Shown piece after piece: positions 1 through 6,690 of a DNA stretch of 23,205 nucleotides. The notes beneath the pieces were generated by a model. The model was not told where the DNA came from. It ran no database searches and saw only the letters and a list, made by a program, of their open reading frames with translations. This stretch comes from JBFGCA01 sp041567315 (GTDB lineage: Bacteria > Acidobacteriota > Thermoanaerobaculia > Multivoradales > JAHEKO01). Within the stretch, counting starts at the first letter, position 1; each line of letters starts with the position of its first letter. Where the stretch lies: positions 1 to 23,205 of the forward strand of contig JBFGCA010000075.1 in NCBI GenBank assembly GCA_041567315.1. The letters run 5' to 3'. The translations under genes were made by a program, and so were the position numbers.

Positions 1-2
1 GG

Positions 3-1559
3 CTGGGGGAGGGGAGGGCCGCCCTGCAGCGGCGGCGCGACCCGGAGGGGGCGCCGGAGGCCGTGCGGGTCGACCCGTCGTACCGGCCGCTGCCGCTGCC
101 CAAGCCGCTGCCGCCCGGGCCGCCGCTGCCGGGGCAGCCGCCGTCGACGGGCGGCACCGCCGAGCCCAACGATCAGCCGTACGGCGACATGTTCTTCCGC
201 TCCTATGGCGTCAACCCGTTCATCGACGTCGAGGACGACCCGCTGTCGACCTTCGGGCTGGAGGTGGACACCGGCTCCTACACGGTGGCGCGGAGCTACC
301 TGGAGCGCGGTCACCTGCCGCCGCCGGAGGCGGTGCGGGTGGAGGAGTTCCTCAACTTCTTCGACTACGGCGACCCGCCGCCGGCCGAGGGCGACTTCGC
401 GATCCGCGCCGAGGGGGCGCCGACCCCGTTCGGCGAGGGCGAGCGCTACTACCTGCTGCGCTTCGGGCTGCGCGGGCGGCAGGTGGCGGCGGCCGACCGG
501 CGCCCGGCGGTCCTCACCTTCGTGGTCGACGTCTCGGGCTCGATGGACCGGGAGGACCGGCTGGAGCTCGTCAAGCGGGCGCTGGGGCTGCTGCTGGATC
601 AGCTCGGTCCCGAGGACCGCATCGGGCTGGTGGTCTACGGCACGCGCGGGCAGGTGCTGCTCGAGCCGACCGGCGATCGCTGGGCGGTGCGCCGGGCGAT
701 CGAGCGGCTGACCCCGGGCGGCTCGACCAACGCCGAGGAGGGGCTGGTGCTGGGCTACCGGCTGGCCCGCGACCACTACCGCCGCGGCGCCGTCAACCGG
801 CTGATCCTGTGCTCGGACGGGGTGGCCAACGTCGGCCGCACCGGCGCCGGCTCGATCCTCGACCGGGTGGCGACCGAGGCGTCGGCGGGGATCGAGCTGA
901 CCGCGGTGGGCTTCGGCATGGGCAACTACAACGACGTACTGCTCGAGCAGCTCGCCGACCGCGGCGACGGCCGCTACGCCTACGTCGACACCCTGGCCGA
1001 GGCGCGGCGGGTCTTCGTCGAGGACCTGACCGGCACCCTGGAGACCATCGCCGCCGACGCCAAGGCGCAGGTCGAGTTCGATCCGCAGGCGGTTTCGCGC
1101 TACCGGCTGCTGGGCTACGAGAACCGCGACGTCGCCGACGAGCGCTTCCGCGACGACACCGTCGACGCCGGCGAGATCGGCGCCGGCCACCAGGTGACCG
1201 CCCTCTACGAGGTCAAGCTCAACGACGGCGTCCGCCGCAACGACCGCCTGGCCACCCTGCGCCTCCGCTACCGCTCGACCGCCGCCGGCGAGGTCCTCGA
1301 GACCGCCCGCGAGCTGCGCTTCGGCGACCTCGCCCCCACCTGGGAGCGCGCCACCCCGGCCCTGCGCCTCGCCTCCCTGGTCGCCGAGCTGGCCGAGCTC
1401 CTCCGCGGCTCCTACTGGGCCCGCGAAGGCAGCCTCGACGACGTCTTCCACCGCGCCCAGCGCCTGGTCCCCGAATTCCCCGGCAACGCCGACGTCGCCG
1501 AACTCGCCAGCCTCGCCGGCAAGGCGGCGCGGCTGCGGGCGGCCGCCGGCTCCGAGTAG
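3..1559 (+). CDS. YfbK-type von Willebrand factor A domain protein, 5' partial
   Basis: The reading frame is open from the window edge, so the true start probably lies upstream. An in-frame GTG at 63 has no convincing ribosome binding site. Counting from that GTG, a proline-rich linker (about residues 8-30) precedes the family hallmark 'STFGLEVDTGSYTVARSYL'. A VWA domain follows with a complete MIDAS: DVSGSM (D156, S158, S160), T222 in 'GGSTNAEEGL' and D252 in 'CSDGVANVG'. The C-terminal part ('YRLLGYENR', 'GEIGAGHQVTALYEV') matches the region called DUF3520 in E. coli YfbK relatives. These proteins are usually exported or lipoprotein-anchored, and the missing N-terminus would carry that signal. 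The biochemical role of the family is unknown; metal-dependent protein binding is inferred from the MIDAS. The gene ends 91 bases before the toxin-antitoxin pair and is probably a separate transcription unit. Family assignment is confident, function is not. Confidence 0.9.
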   Translation: MGEGRAALQRRRDPEGAPEAVRVDPSYRPLPLPKPLPPGPPLPGQPPSTGGTAEPNDQPYGDMFFRSYGVNPFIDVEDDPLSTFGLEVDTGSYTVARSYLERGHLPPPEAVRVEEFLNFFDYGDPPPAEGDFAIRAEGAPTPFGEGERYYLLRFGLRGRQVAAADRRPAVLTFVVDVSGSMDREDRLELVKRALGLLLDQLGPEDRIGLVVYGTRGQVLLEPTGDRWAVRRAIERLTPGGSTNAEEGLVLGYRLARDHYRRGAVNRLILCSDGVANVGRTGAGSILDRVATEASAGIELTAVGFGMGNYNDVLLEQLADRGDGRYAYVDTLAEARRVFVEDLTGTLETIAADAKAQVEFDPQAVSRYRLLGYENRDVADERFRDDTVDAGEIGAGHQVTALYEVKLNDGVRRNDRLATLRLRYRSTAAGEVLETARELRFGDLAPTWERATPALRLASLVAELAELLRGSYWAREGSLDDVFHRAQRLVPEFPGNADVAELASLAGKAARLRAAAGSE

Positions 1560-1608
1560 GCGGAGCGCGCTGGCGCGAGTCGCCGCGTCCGACGCAGGAG
1601 ATCCGTCC

Positions 1609-1639
1609 TTGAGAGGGCACATACTCTTTATGGTATAGT
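1609..1639 (+). promoter_or_regulatory. Candidate promoter of the first toxin-antitoxin pair
   Basis: An AT-rich island in otherwise GC-rich DNA holds TTGAGA (1609-1614) and TATAGT (1634-1639) separated by 19 bases. Transcription would begin near 1646, only a few bases before the toxin ATG at 1651, so the toxin message may be nearly leaderless; no Shine-Dalgarno precedes it. The hexamer TGGTAT occurs twice (1631-1636 and 1647-1652), 16 bases apart, overlapping the -10 and the start codon. It could be an operator for the XRE antitoxin. The 19-base spacer is long, so the -35 assignment is tentative. Confidence 0.45.
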
Positions 1640-1650
1640 CTTAAATTGGT

Positions 1651-1932
1651 ATGTGGGAGATCCTCGAGCACCGGCGCGTCTCGAGGAAACTCGGGCGATT
1701 GCCGCTCGAGGTACTAAAGCGGTACGAGAAGTGGAAGGACATCGTCAGGTTCTCTGGCCCGCAAGGTCTGCGGCAGATCAGGGGCTTCCGCGATGAAGTC
1801 TCGCGGGGCAAATGGCGGGGGCGCCGCTCCTCGCGGTTGGGTTTCCAGTCTCGGGTCATTTACCGTGTCGTGGCTCGGGAGGTGGTCGTGGAGGTCATCG
1901 ATCTGAGCGCTCACGACTACAGAAGGAGATAG
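1651..1932 (+). CDS. RelE/HigB-type toxin of a toxin-antitoxin pair
   Basis: This is a 93-residue basic protein of the RelE/ParE superfamily. Toxins of this family with an XRE partner usually cleave mRNA on the ribosome. The fold is suggested by a helical N-terminus ('RVSRKLGRLPLEVLKRYEKW'), a central 'GLRQIRGFRDE' strand-loop and the C-terminal beta strands 'SRVIYRVVAREVVVEVIDL' ending in 'AHDYRRR', which resembles the end of HigB/YoeB-like toxins. Toxin-first order followed by an XRE gene is typical of HigBA loci. The ATG lies just after the AT-rich promoter and has no Shine-Dalgarno, suggesting weak or leaderless translation compared with the antitoxin. A DNA gyrase-directed ParE activity cannot be excluded from sequence alone. 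Confidence 0.82.
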   Translation: MWEILEHRRVSRKLGRLPLEVLKRYEKWKDIVRFSGPQGLRQIRGFRDEVSRGKWRGRRSSRLGFQSRVIYRVVAREVVVEVIDLSAHDYRRR

Positions 1933-1936
1933 CGCG

Positions 1937-2203
1937 ATGGGCAAGAGCGAGTTCCGGCGGGCGCGGCGCACAGTCGATGTGTCGCCGGGGGAGTCGGTGA
2001 GGATCCTCCGGGAGCTTCAGGAGCTGAGCCAGAACGAGCTGTCCAGGCAGACGGGGATTCCGCAGTCGACGATCTCGGCGATCGAGAACGAGCGGGTGAA
2101 GCTGGGCGTCGAGCGCGCCAAGGTCCTGGCGCGCGCCCTGCGGTGCCACCCTGCGGTGCTGGTCTTCCCCGGATGGGACGTGGAGAGCGAGTCGGCGGCC
2201 TGA
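1937..2203 (+). CDS. XRE-family antitoxin (HigA-like)
   Basis: This 88-residue protein has a helix-turn-helix of the Cro/CI (XRE) type over about residues 20-75: 'SVRILRELQELSQNELSRQT' followed by the recognition-helix segment 'IPQSTISAIENER'. It should bind and neutralise the upstream toxin and repress the shared promoter, as HigA-type antitoxins do. A strong ribosome binding site, AGAAGGAG at 1921-1928, sits 8 bases before the ATG and overlaps the end of the toxin gene; the two frames are 4 bases apart. The good site here and the lack of one before the toxin would favour antitoxin excess. The C-terminus ('CHPAVLVFPGWDVESE') is the likely toxin-contact tail, by inference. Confidence 0.87.
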   Translation: MGKSEFRRARRTVDVSPGESVRILRELQELSQNELSRQTGIPQSTISAIENERVKLGVERAKVLARALRCHPAVLVFPGWDVESESAA

Positions 2204-2277
2204 CCGACAGTCTCACCGCGTGCCCGGCATTGACCCGGTCGCGGTAGACTCGGCCGGCCCTCGTTGGGCGCTGCTTC

Positions 2278-3279
2278 ATGAGCCCAGTACGACCCGACCC
2301 TCCGCCCCCCCGGGGCCGGCACCGCTATGCGGTGGTGCTGGCCTGCTGCGTGGTGGTGCTGATCGCGGCGGGGGCGCTGGTGACCAGCCGGGAGGCGGGG
2401 CTGGCGGTGCCGGACTGGCCGCTCTCGTACGGGATGGTCAATCCGCCGGGGTGGACCGGGATCGCCAACGTTCGGGCCGAGCACGGGCACCGGCTGATCG
2501 CGGGCACGGTGGCGCTGCTGACGGTCGGGCTGGCGGTGTGGTTCCAGCGGCGGGAGCGGCGGCGCTGGGTGCGGCGGCTGGCCTGGGGGGCGGTGGTGGC
2601 GGTCTTCGCCCAGGCGCTGCTCGGGGGCCTCACGGTGCTGTTCTTCCTGCCGACGCCGATCTCGGTCTCGCACGCCGGGCTGGCGCAGCTTTTCCTCTGC
2701 ATGGTAGTCGGGCTGGGGATCGCGACCTCGGCGTCGTGGCGCGAGGGGGCGGAGTTGGAGCCGGGCGAGGCGCGCGCGGTCGCGGTGGTGGCGACCGCCA
2801 CCACGGCCGCCGTCTATCTGCAGATCCTGGTCGGGGCGGTGATGCGGCACAGCGGGGCGGGGCTGGCGATCCCCGACTTTCCGCTCGCCTTCGGGGCCCT
2901 GGTGCCGCCGTACTTCGATTTCCCGATCGCCATCCACTACGCCCACCGGGTGGGGGCGCTGGTGGTCGCGACCCTGGTGTTCTGGACCTGCGGACGGACG
3001 CTGCGGTTTGCCCGCGGCGAGCGGCGGCTGGTGGTGCCGGCGGTCGCGGCGGTCGCCATCGTGCTGCTCCAGGGCGGCCTGGGGGCGGCGGTGGTGCTGA
3101 CCCGCAAGGCGGTCTACCCGAACACCCTGCACGTGGCGACCGGCGCGGTGCTGCTGGCGGTCGGCCTGGTGCTGACGCTCCGCGCCTGGCGCTTTGCCTG
3201 GCTGGCCGAGCGGCGCCGGGAGCCGGTGCGGATCGAGCTGGGGGCGGCGCCGCCCCGGCTGCAGCGGGTGGTCTCGTGA
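2278..3279 (+). CDS. ctaA: Heme A synthase (COX15/CtaA family)
   Basis: This integral membrane enzyme oxidises the C8 methyl of heme O to a formyl group, making heme A for aa3-type oxidases. The 333 residues form about eight membrane segments in two similar four-helix halves. Conserved heme-ligand histidines are visible: E68 and H71 in 'AEHGHR', H132 in 'SVSHAG', H223 in 'IHYAHR' and H285 in 'NTLHVATG'. The 'PDWPLSYG' and 'IPDFPLAFG' loops in the two halves are also typical. The ATG at 2278 has no strong Shine-Dalgarno; a -10-like TAGACT at 2245-2250 lies upstream without a well-spaced -35. The stop overlaps the ctaB start by four bases (GTGA), so the two are translationally coupled. The cysteine pair found in some CtaA proteins of Gram-positives was not seen. 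Confidence 0.95.
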   Translation: MSPVRPDPPPPRGRHRYAVVLACCVVVLIAAGALVTSREAGLAVPDWPLSYGMVNPPGWTGIANVRAEHGHRLIAGTVALLTVGLAVWFQRRERRRWVRRLAWGAVVAVFAQALLGGLTVLFFLPTPISVSHAGLAQLFLCMVVGLGIATSASWREGAELEPGEARAVAVVATATTAAVYLQILVGAVMRHSGAGLAIPDFPLAFGALVPPYFDFPIAIHYAHRVGALVVATLVFWTCGRTLRFARGERRLVVPAVAAVAIVLLQGGLGAAVVLTRKAVYPNTLHVATGAVLLAVGLVLTLRAWRFAWLAERRREPVRIELGAAPPRLQRVVS

Positions 3280-4175
3280 GCGCACCGATCATCGCTGAGC
3301 CCCGCCGGCTCGGCTACGCCGTGCGTGCCGCCGACCTGGCGATGCTGGTCAAGCCGCGGATCACTCTGATGGTGGTGCTCAGCGCCGGGCTCGGCGTGCT
3401 GCTCGCCGGGGGCGGTGGCGCGCCGCTGGGGCTGGTGGTCCACGCTCTCCTGGGCACCGGGCTGGTGGCGGCCGGCGCTTCGGCCCTCAACCAGCTCGTC
3501 GAGCGGGAAGTCGACGCCCTGATGCGCCGCACCGCCGGCCGGCCGCTGCCGGCGGGCCGCATGGACCCCGAGGTGGCGCTGGTCTTCGGCGGCGGGCTGG
3601 CGGTGGCGGGGCTCGTCGAGCTGGCCCTGGGGACCAACCTGGCGGCGGCGCTGCTGGGCGCCGTGGCGCTGGCCGGCTACGTCTTCGTCTACACGCCGCT
3701 CAAGCGGGTGAGCCCGTTGTCGACCCTGGTGGGCGCGGTGCCGGGCGCGCTGCCGCCGATGATGGGCTGGGTGGCGGTCAGCGGGCGGCTGGATCTCGGG
3801 GCCTGGGCGCTCTTCGGGATCCTGTTCCTCTGGCAGCTGCCGCACTTCCTGGCCATCGCCTGGATGTGCCGCGAGGACTACGGCCGGGCCGGCTTCCCGA
3901 TGCTGCCGGTGGTCGAGCCCGACGGCCGCAGCACGGCGCGGCAGATGGTGCTCTTCGGCCTCGCCCTGGTGCCGGTCAGCCTGCTGCCGACGGCACTGGG
4001 GCTGACCGGCTGGCCGTACCTTCTGGGCGCCGGCCTGCTCGGCCTGGCGTTCCTGGGCTTCTGCGTCGCCTTCGCCAGCTCGGGCTCGGAGCGGGCGGCG
4101 CGGCGGGTGCTGCTGGCCTCGGTCCTCTATCTGCCGGCGGTCCTGGCGGTGATGGCGCTCGACCGGGTGGCCTGA
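3276..4175 (+). CDS. ctaB: Protoheme IX farnesyltransferase (heme O synthase)
   Basis: CtaB/COX10 is a UbiA-superfamily membrane prenyltransferase that joins a farnesyl group to heme B, giving heme O, the substrate of CtaA. The 299-residue protein has about eight to nine membrane helices. The first Asp-rich motif is at N72-D80 ('NQLVEREVD', with Glu76 where many homologues have Asp), followed by 'RTAGRPLPAGRM'. The 'YTPLKR' loop and second-motif region 'REDYGRAGFPMLPVV' are also family hallmarks. The start is the GTG at 3276, overlapping the ctaA stop. Other in-frame starts further upstream lie within ctaA and would add a non-homologous Gly/Ala-rich extension. The next gene begins 5 bases after the stop. 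Confidence 0.95.
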   Translation: MSAPIIAEPRRLGYAVRAADLAMLVKPRITLMVVLSAGLGVLLAGGGGAPLGLVVHALLGTGLVAAGASALNQLVEREVDALMRRTAGRPLPAGRMDPEVALVFGGGLAVAGLVELALGTNLAAALLGAVALAGYVFVYTPLKRVSPLSTLVGAVPGALPPMMGWVAVSGRLDLGAWALFGILFLWQLPHFLAIAWMCREDYGRAGFPMLPVVEPDGRSTARQMVLFGLALVPVSLLPTALGLTGWPYLLGAGLLGLAFLGFCVAFASSGSERAARRVLLASVLYLPAVLAVMALDRVA

Positions 4176-4180
4176 CGTCG

Positions 4181-5197
4181 GTGGTCCCAGGGGAGCCCGC
4201 CCGCGGAGTCGCCACCGGGGTCGGCGCCGGGGCCGGCGCTGGACCCGGCGCTGGACCCGGCACCAGGGCCCGCCACCTGGCGGTACGGGCCCGTGAGGTG
4301 CGGTTCGCCTACGGGCGGCGGCCGGCTCTCGACGGCTTGAGCTTCGAGGTCCGGCCCGGCGAGGTCTACGGGATCCTGGGGCCCAACGGCGGCGGCAAGA
4401 CCACCCTCTTCCGGCTGCTGGCGACGCTGGCGCGTCCCGACTCCGGTGCCCTCGAGGTGTTCGGCTGCGACGTGGTCGAGGAGGCGGCGCTGGTCCGGCT
4501 GCAGCTCGGGGTGGTGTTCCAGAGCCCCAGCCTCGACCCCCATCTGACGGTGGAGGAGAACCTGGTCCATCAGGGGCGGCTCTACGGCCTCCGCGGCCGC
4601 CGGCTGCGCACCCAGATCGACGTCGAGGTGGGGCGCTTCGGGCTCGCCGGCCGCCGGCGCGACCGGGTCAAGACCCTCTCCGGCGGGCTGCGCCGGCGGG
4701 TGGAGATCGCCAAGGCGCTGCTCCACCGGCCGCGGCTGCTGCTGCTGGACGAGCCCTCCTCGGGTCTCGACCCGGGGGCGCGGCGCGACCTGTGGGCGGC
4801 CCTCGAGTCGCTGCGCGAGGGCGGCGAGGTGACGGTGCTGCTGACCACCCACTTCATGGAGGAGGGCGACCGCTGCCACCGCCTGGCGCTGGTCGACCGC
4901 GGGCGGATCGTCGCCGAGGGGGCGCCGGCCGCCCTCAAGGAGGAGATCGGCGGCGACGTGGTGGTGCTGGCGGCGCGCGACCCGGCCGCCCTGTGCCGCG
5001 ACCTACGCGACCGCTTCGACCTCGACGCGGCGCAGCACGACACCGTGGTGCGCTTCGAGCAGCAGCGCGCCCACGAGCTGGTGAGCCGCCTGGCCGAGGC
5101 CTTCCCGGGGCGGATCGACGCGGTGACGGTCTCCAAGCCGACCCTGGAAGACGTCTTCCTGCGCCATACCGGTCACGGGCTGTGGGAGGGCGGATGA
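4181..5197 (+). CDS. ABC transporter ATP-binding protein (ABC-2/DrrA-like)
   Basis: This ATPase subunit of an ABC-2 type transporter shows Walker A 'GPNGGGKTT', Q-loop 'VVFQSPSLD', signature 'LSGGLRRRVEIAKAL', Walker B 'LLLLDEPSSGLD' and H-loop 'LLTTHFMEE'. A C-terminal extension of about 90 residues ('VSKPTLEDVFLRHTGH') is typical of CcmA/DrrA/NatA-like exporter ATPases. The start chosen is GTG 4181, five bases after ctaB; the frame runs further upstream inside ctaB but loses homology. This start adds a Gly/Ala/Pro-rich leader of about 30 residues before the conserved 'VRAREVRFAYG'; GTG near 4296 is an alternative. The gene overlaps its permease by ATGA. Substrate is unknown. The location after ctaAB hints at a role in cytochrome oxidase biogenesis or heme handling, which is inference. 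Confidence 0.92.
   Translation: MVPGEPARGVATGVGAGAGAGPGAGPGTRARHLAVRAREVRFAYGRRPALDGLSFEVRPGEVYGILGPNGGGKTTLFRLLATLARPDSGALEVFGCDVVEEAALVRLQLGVVFQSPSLDPHLTVEENLVHQGRLYGLRGRRLRTQIDVEVGRFGLAGRRRDRVKTLSGGLRRRVEIAKALLHRPRLLLLDEPSSGLDPGARRDLWAALESLREGGEVTVLLTTHFMEEGDRCHRLALVDRGRIVAEGAPAALKEEIGGDVVVLAARDPAALCRDLRDRFDLDAAQHDTVVRFEQQRAHELVSRLAEAFPGRIDAVTVSKPTLEDVFLRHTGHGLWEGG
4235..4258 (+). repeat. Tandem 12-base repeat coding Gly-Ala-Gly-Pro
   Basis: GGCGCTGGACCC occurs twice head to tail in frame in the N-terminal leader of the ABC ATPase and is preceded by similar GGxGCCGGGGCC units. It encodes a flexible Gly/Ala/Pro linker outside the ATPase domain. Slippage variation between strains would be tolerated. 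Confidence 0.7.
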
Positions 5198-5973
5198 GCG
5201 ATCTGCTGGCCGGCTACACCCTGTGGCAGCGCGAGCTGGTGCGGTTCCTCCGCCAGCCCAGCCGGCTGGGGAGCGCCATCGCCACGCCGCTCCTGTTCTG
5301 GGCCTTCCTGGGAAGCGGCCTCTCGGCCTCCTTCCGGGCCCCAGGGGCGCCGCCCGGGCTCGACTATCTCGAGTACCTGTTTCCCGGCACGGTGGTCCTG
5401 CTGGTCCTCTTCGCCTCCATCTTCTCGACCATCTCGGTGATCGAGGACCGCACCGAGGGGTTCCTCCAGGGCGTGCTGGTGGCGCCCGTGGCGCGGGGCG
5501 TCGTGGTGGCGGGCAAGGTGCTCGGCGGCGCCACCCTGGCCTGGCTGCAGGGCACCCTTGTGCTGGCGGTGGCGCCGCTGGCCGGCATCCCGCTGACGTG
5601 GCGCACCGCGCTGGCCGCCACCGGCGTGCTGGCGCTGCTGTCGCTGGCCCTGACCGGCCTCGGGTTCGTCTTCGCCTGGCGGGTCGAGTCGGTCCAGGGC
5701 TTCCACGCGGTGATGAACCTGCTCCTGATGCCGCTCTGGCTGCTCTCCGGCGCCCTCTTCCCGCTCGGCGGCGCCCCCGGCTGGCTGGAGTGGGTCATGC
5801 GCCTCAACCCGCTGACCTACGGCGTCGCCGCCCTCCGCCTCGCCCTCTACCCCGACCCCACCGCCGCCGGCGGCTCGCTGCCGCCGCTCGGAGTGTCCCT
5901 GGCCATCCTGGGAGCCGCTGCCGCCGCCGCCTTCATCGCCGGCCTGGCGACGGTCGGGCGCGGGCGGCGCTAG
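5194..5973 (+). CDS. ABC-2 type transporter permease
   Basis: This 259-residue membrane subunit partners the preceding ATPase, to which it is coupled by an ATGA overlap. It has an N-terminal amphipathic stretch ('LWQRELVRFLRQPSRL'), then six predicted membrane helices. The ABC-2 hallmark loop 'IEDRTEGFLQGVLVAPVARG' follows helix 2, and the region 'LSGALFPLGGAPGWLEWV' followed by 'MRLNPLTYGVAALR' matches the NodJ/DrrB-like signature near the end. Such half-size permeases work as dimers with two ATPase copies and usually export lipophilic substrates. The substrate is not evident. Co-transcription with ctaA and ctaB is implied by overlaps across four genes. The gene converges with the second toxin-antitoxin pair, with only 17 bases between. 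Confidence 0.93.
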   Translation: MSDLLAGYTLWQRELVRFLRQPSRLGSAIATPLLFWAFLGSGLSASFRAPGAPPGLDYLEYLFPGTVVLLVLFASIFSTISVIEDRTEGFLQGVLVAPVARGVVVAGKVLGGATLAWLQGTLVLAVAPLAGIPLTWRTALAATGVLALLSLALTGLGFVFAWRVESVQGFHAVMNLLLMPLWLLSGALFPLGGAPGWLEWVMRLNPLTYGVAALRLALYPDPTAAGGSLPPLGVSLAILGAAAAAAFIAGLATVGRGRR

Positions 5974-5990
5974 AGCCGGGGACGGCCTTG

Positions 5991-6275
5991 TCAGCCCCGA
6001 TCCTCCCGGCTGTGCCAGACGCGGAGGATGACTACCGAGTCCCGATGGAGCCGATATCGTAGGACGTAGCTACCGCCGCCGAACGGCAGAAAGAGCTGTC
6101 GGCGCTCGGAATCGTCGTCCATCGGCTGACCGATGCGCGGGTACTGGAGTAGCCGATCAGCTCCGGTTTCGATGACACCCAGGGCGCGCTCTGCGGCCGC
6201 AGCGTCCTTTGCCTGAAGAAAGTCGTAGAGGCGCTCGAGGTCTGCCAGGGCTTCGGGAAGCCAGAGGACCTTCAT
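5991..6275 (-). CDS. RelE/ParE-family toxin of the second toxin-antitoxin pair
   Basis: This 94-residue protein has typical ParE/RelE features: an N-terminal strand and helix 'LWLPEALADLERLYDFL', the central 'ADRLLQYPRIGQPM' motif and C-terminal strands 'SYVLRYRLHRDSVVILRVWHSRED'. With ribbon-helix-helix partners, such toxins act either on gyrase (ParE) or on mRNA (RelE); the sequence does not decide which. The gene starts at the minus-strand ATG at 6273-6275, overlapping the antitoxin stop as ATGA, so translation is coupled to the antitoxin. It ends 17 bases from the ABC permease stop in a convergent arrangement. Confidence 0.88.
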   Translation of the reverse strand: MKVLWLPEALADLERLYDFLQAKDAAAAERALGVIETGADRLLQYPRIGQPMDDDSERRQLFLPFGGGSYVLRYRLHRDSVVILRVWHSREDRG

Positions 6276-6547
6276 CCAGCCGGGGTTTTTCCAGCCGCCC
6301 CTGCCCTCAGGCGAGCCAAGCGTTGCTTGACCTGCTCGTGGGGAATCGCCTTACCGGTGTCGACATAGTGCTGCCAGCGCAGAAGATCTTCGGCCCGCTC
6401 CCGCTCGTACCGCTCCTCGGTTTCCAGGTAGCGAGCGATCGCCTCCTTCATCAGCCAGTGGGCTGAGCGCTGCCGGACCTCCCCCAGCTTCTTGAGCCGC
6501 TCTCGCGTGTCTTCATCGAGCTTGACGCCGACGCTGGTGGTGCTCAT
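6272..6547 (-). CDS. Ribbon-helix-helix (CopG/ParD-like) antitoxin
   Basis: This 91-residue antitoxin begins with the DNA-binding beta strand 'TTSVGVKLDEDTRERLKKL' and helix 'RQRSAHWLMKEAIARYLETEER', the CopG/Arc layout. The charged C-terminal half ('ERAEDLLRWQHYVDTGKAIP') is the likely toxin-wrapping region and resembles the tail of many ParE-neutralising antitoxins. A GGAG ribosome binding site on the minus strand (6554-6557) lies 6 bases before the ATG. The order antitoxin then toxin is the reverse of the first pair in this window. A palindrome just upstream (6566-6584) is a candidate autoregulatory operator. Confidence 0.87.
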   Translation of the reverse strand: MSTTSVGVKLDEDTRERLKKLGEVRQRSAHWLMKEAIARYLETEERYERERAEDLLRWQHYVDTGKAIPHEQVKQRLARLRAGAAGKTPAG

Positions 6548-6565
6548 TCAGGTCTCCAGAAGTAG

Positions 6566-6594
6566 CTAAAGGTTGCAACTTTAGGGCTAGAGTA
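6566..6594 (-). promoter_or_regulatory. Operator palindrome and extended -10 of the second toxin-antitoxin pair
   Basis: CTAAAG (6566-6571) and CTTTAG (6579-6584) form perfect 6-base inverted arms around GTTGCAA, itself containing the palindrome TTGCAA. On the minus strand, TACTCT (6589-6594) preceded by TG and one base makes an extended -10 element, which would place the transcription start within the palindrome. The site is 18 bases upstream of the antitoxin ATG. Repression by the ribbon-helix-helix antitoxin is the expected arrangement, by inference from ParD/CopG systems. Confidence 0.5.
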
Positions 6595-6690
6595 GCACAA
6601 GCACCTCTGCCGGGTGAGCAACTTGCTTCACTGACGCTCGGGTCGAGAGCTCAGGACAGCGGTCGAGGTGCTGTCCCCTCGCGCAGGTGA

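Noticed and set aside
2230..2250. TTGACC with TAGACT as a ctaA promoter
   Set aside because: Only 9 bases separate the hexamers, far too close for a sigma-70 pair. TAGACT alone may still be a -10.
2220..3275. Upstream extension of the ctaB frame through ctaA
   Set aside because: The Gly/Ala/Arg-rich translation is a shadow of ctaA. GTG 3276 gives the normal CtaB length.
2017..3285. Long minus-strand open frame antisense to ctaA
   Set aside because: Low-complexity product, no ribosome binding site, and complete overlap with ctaA.
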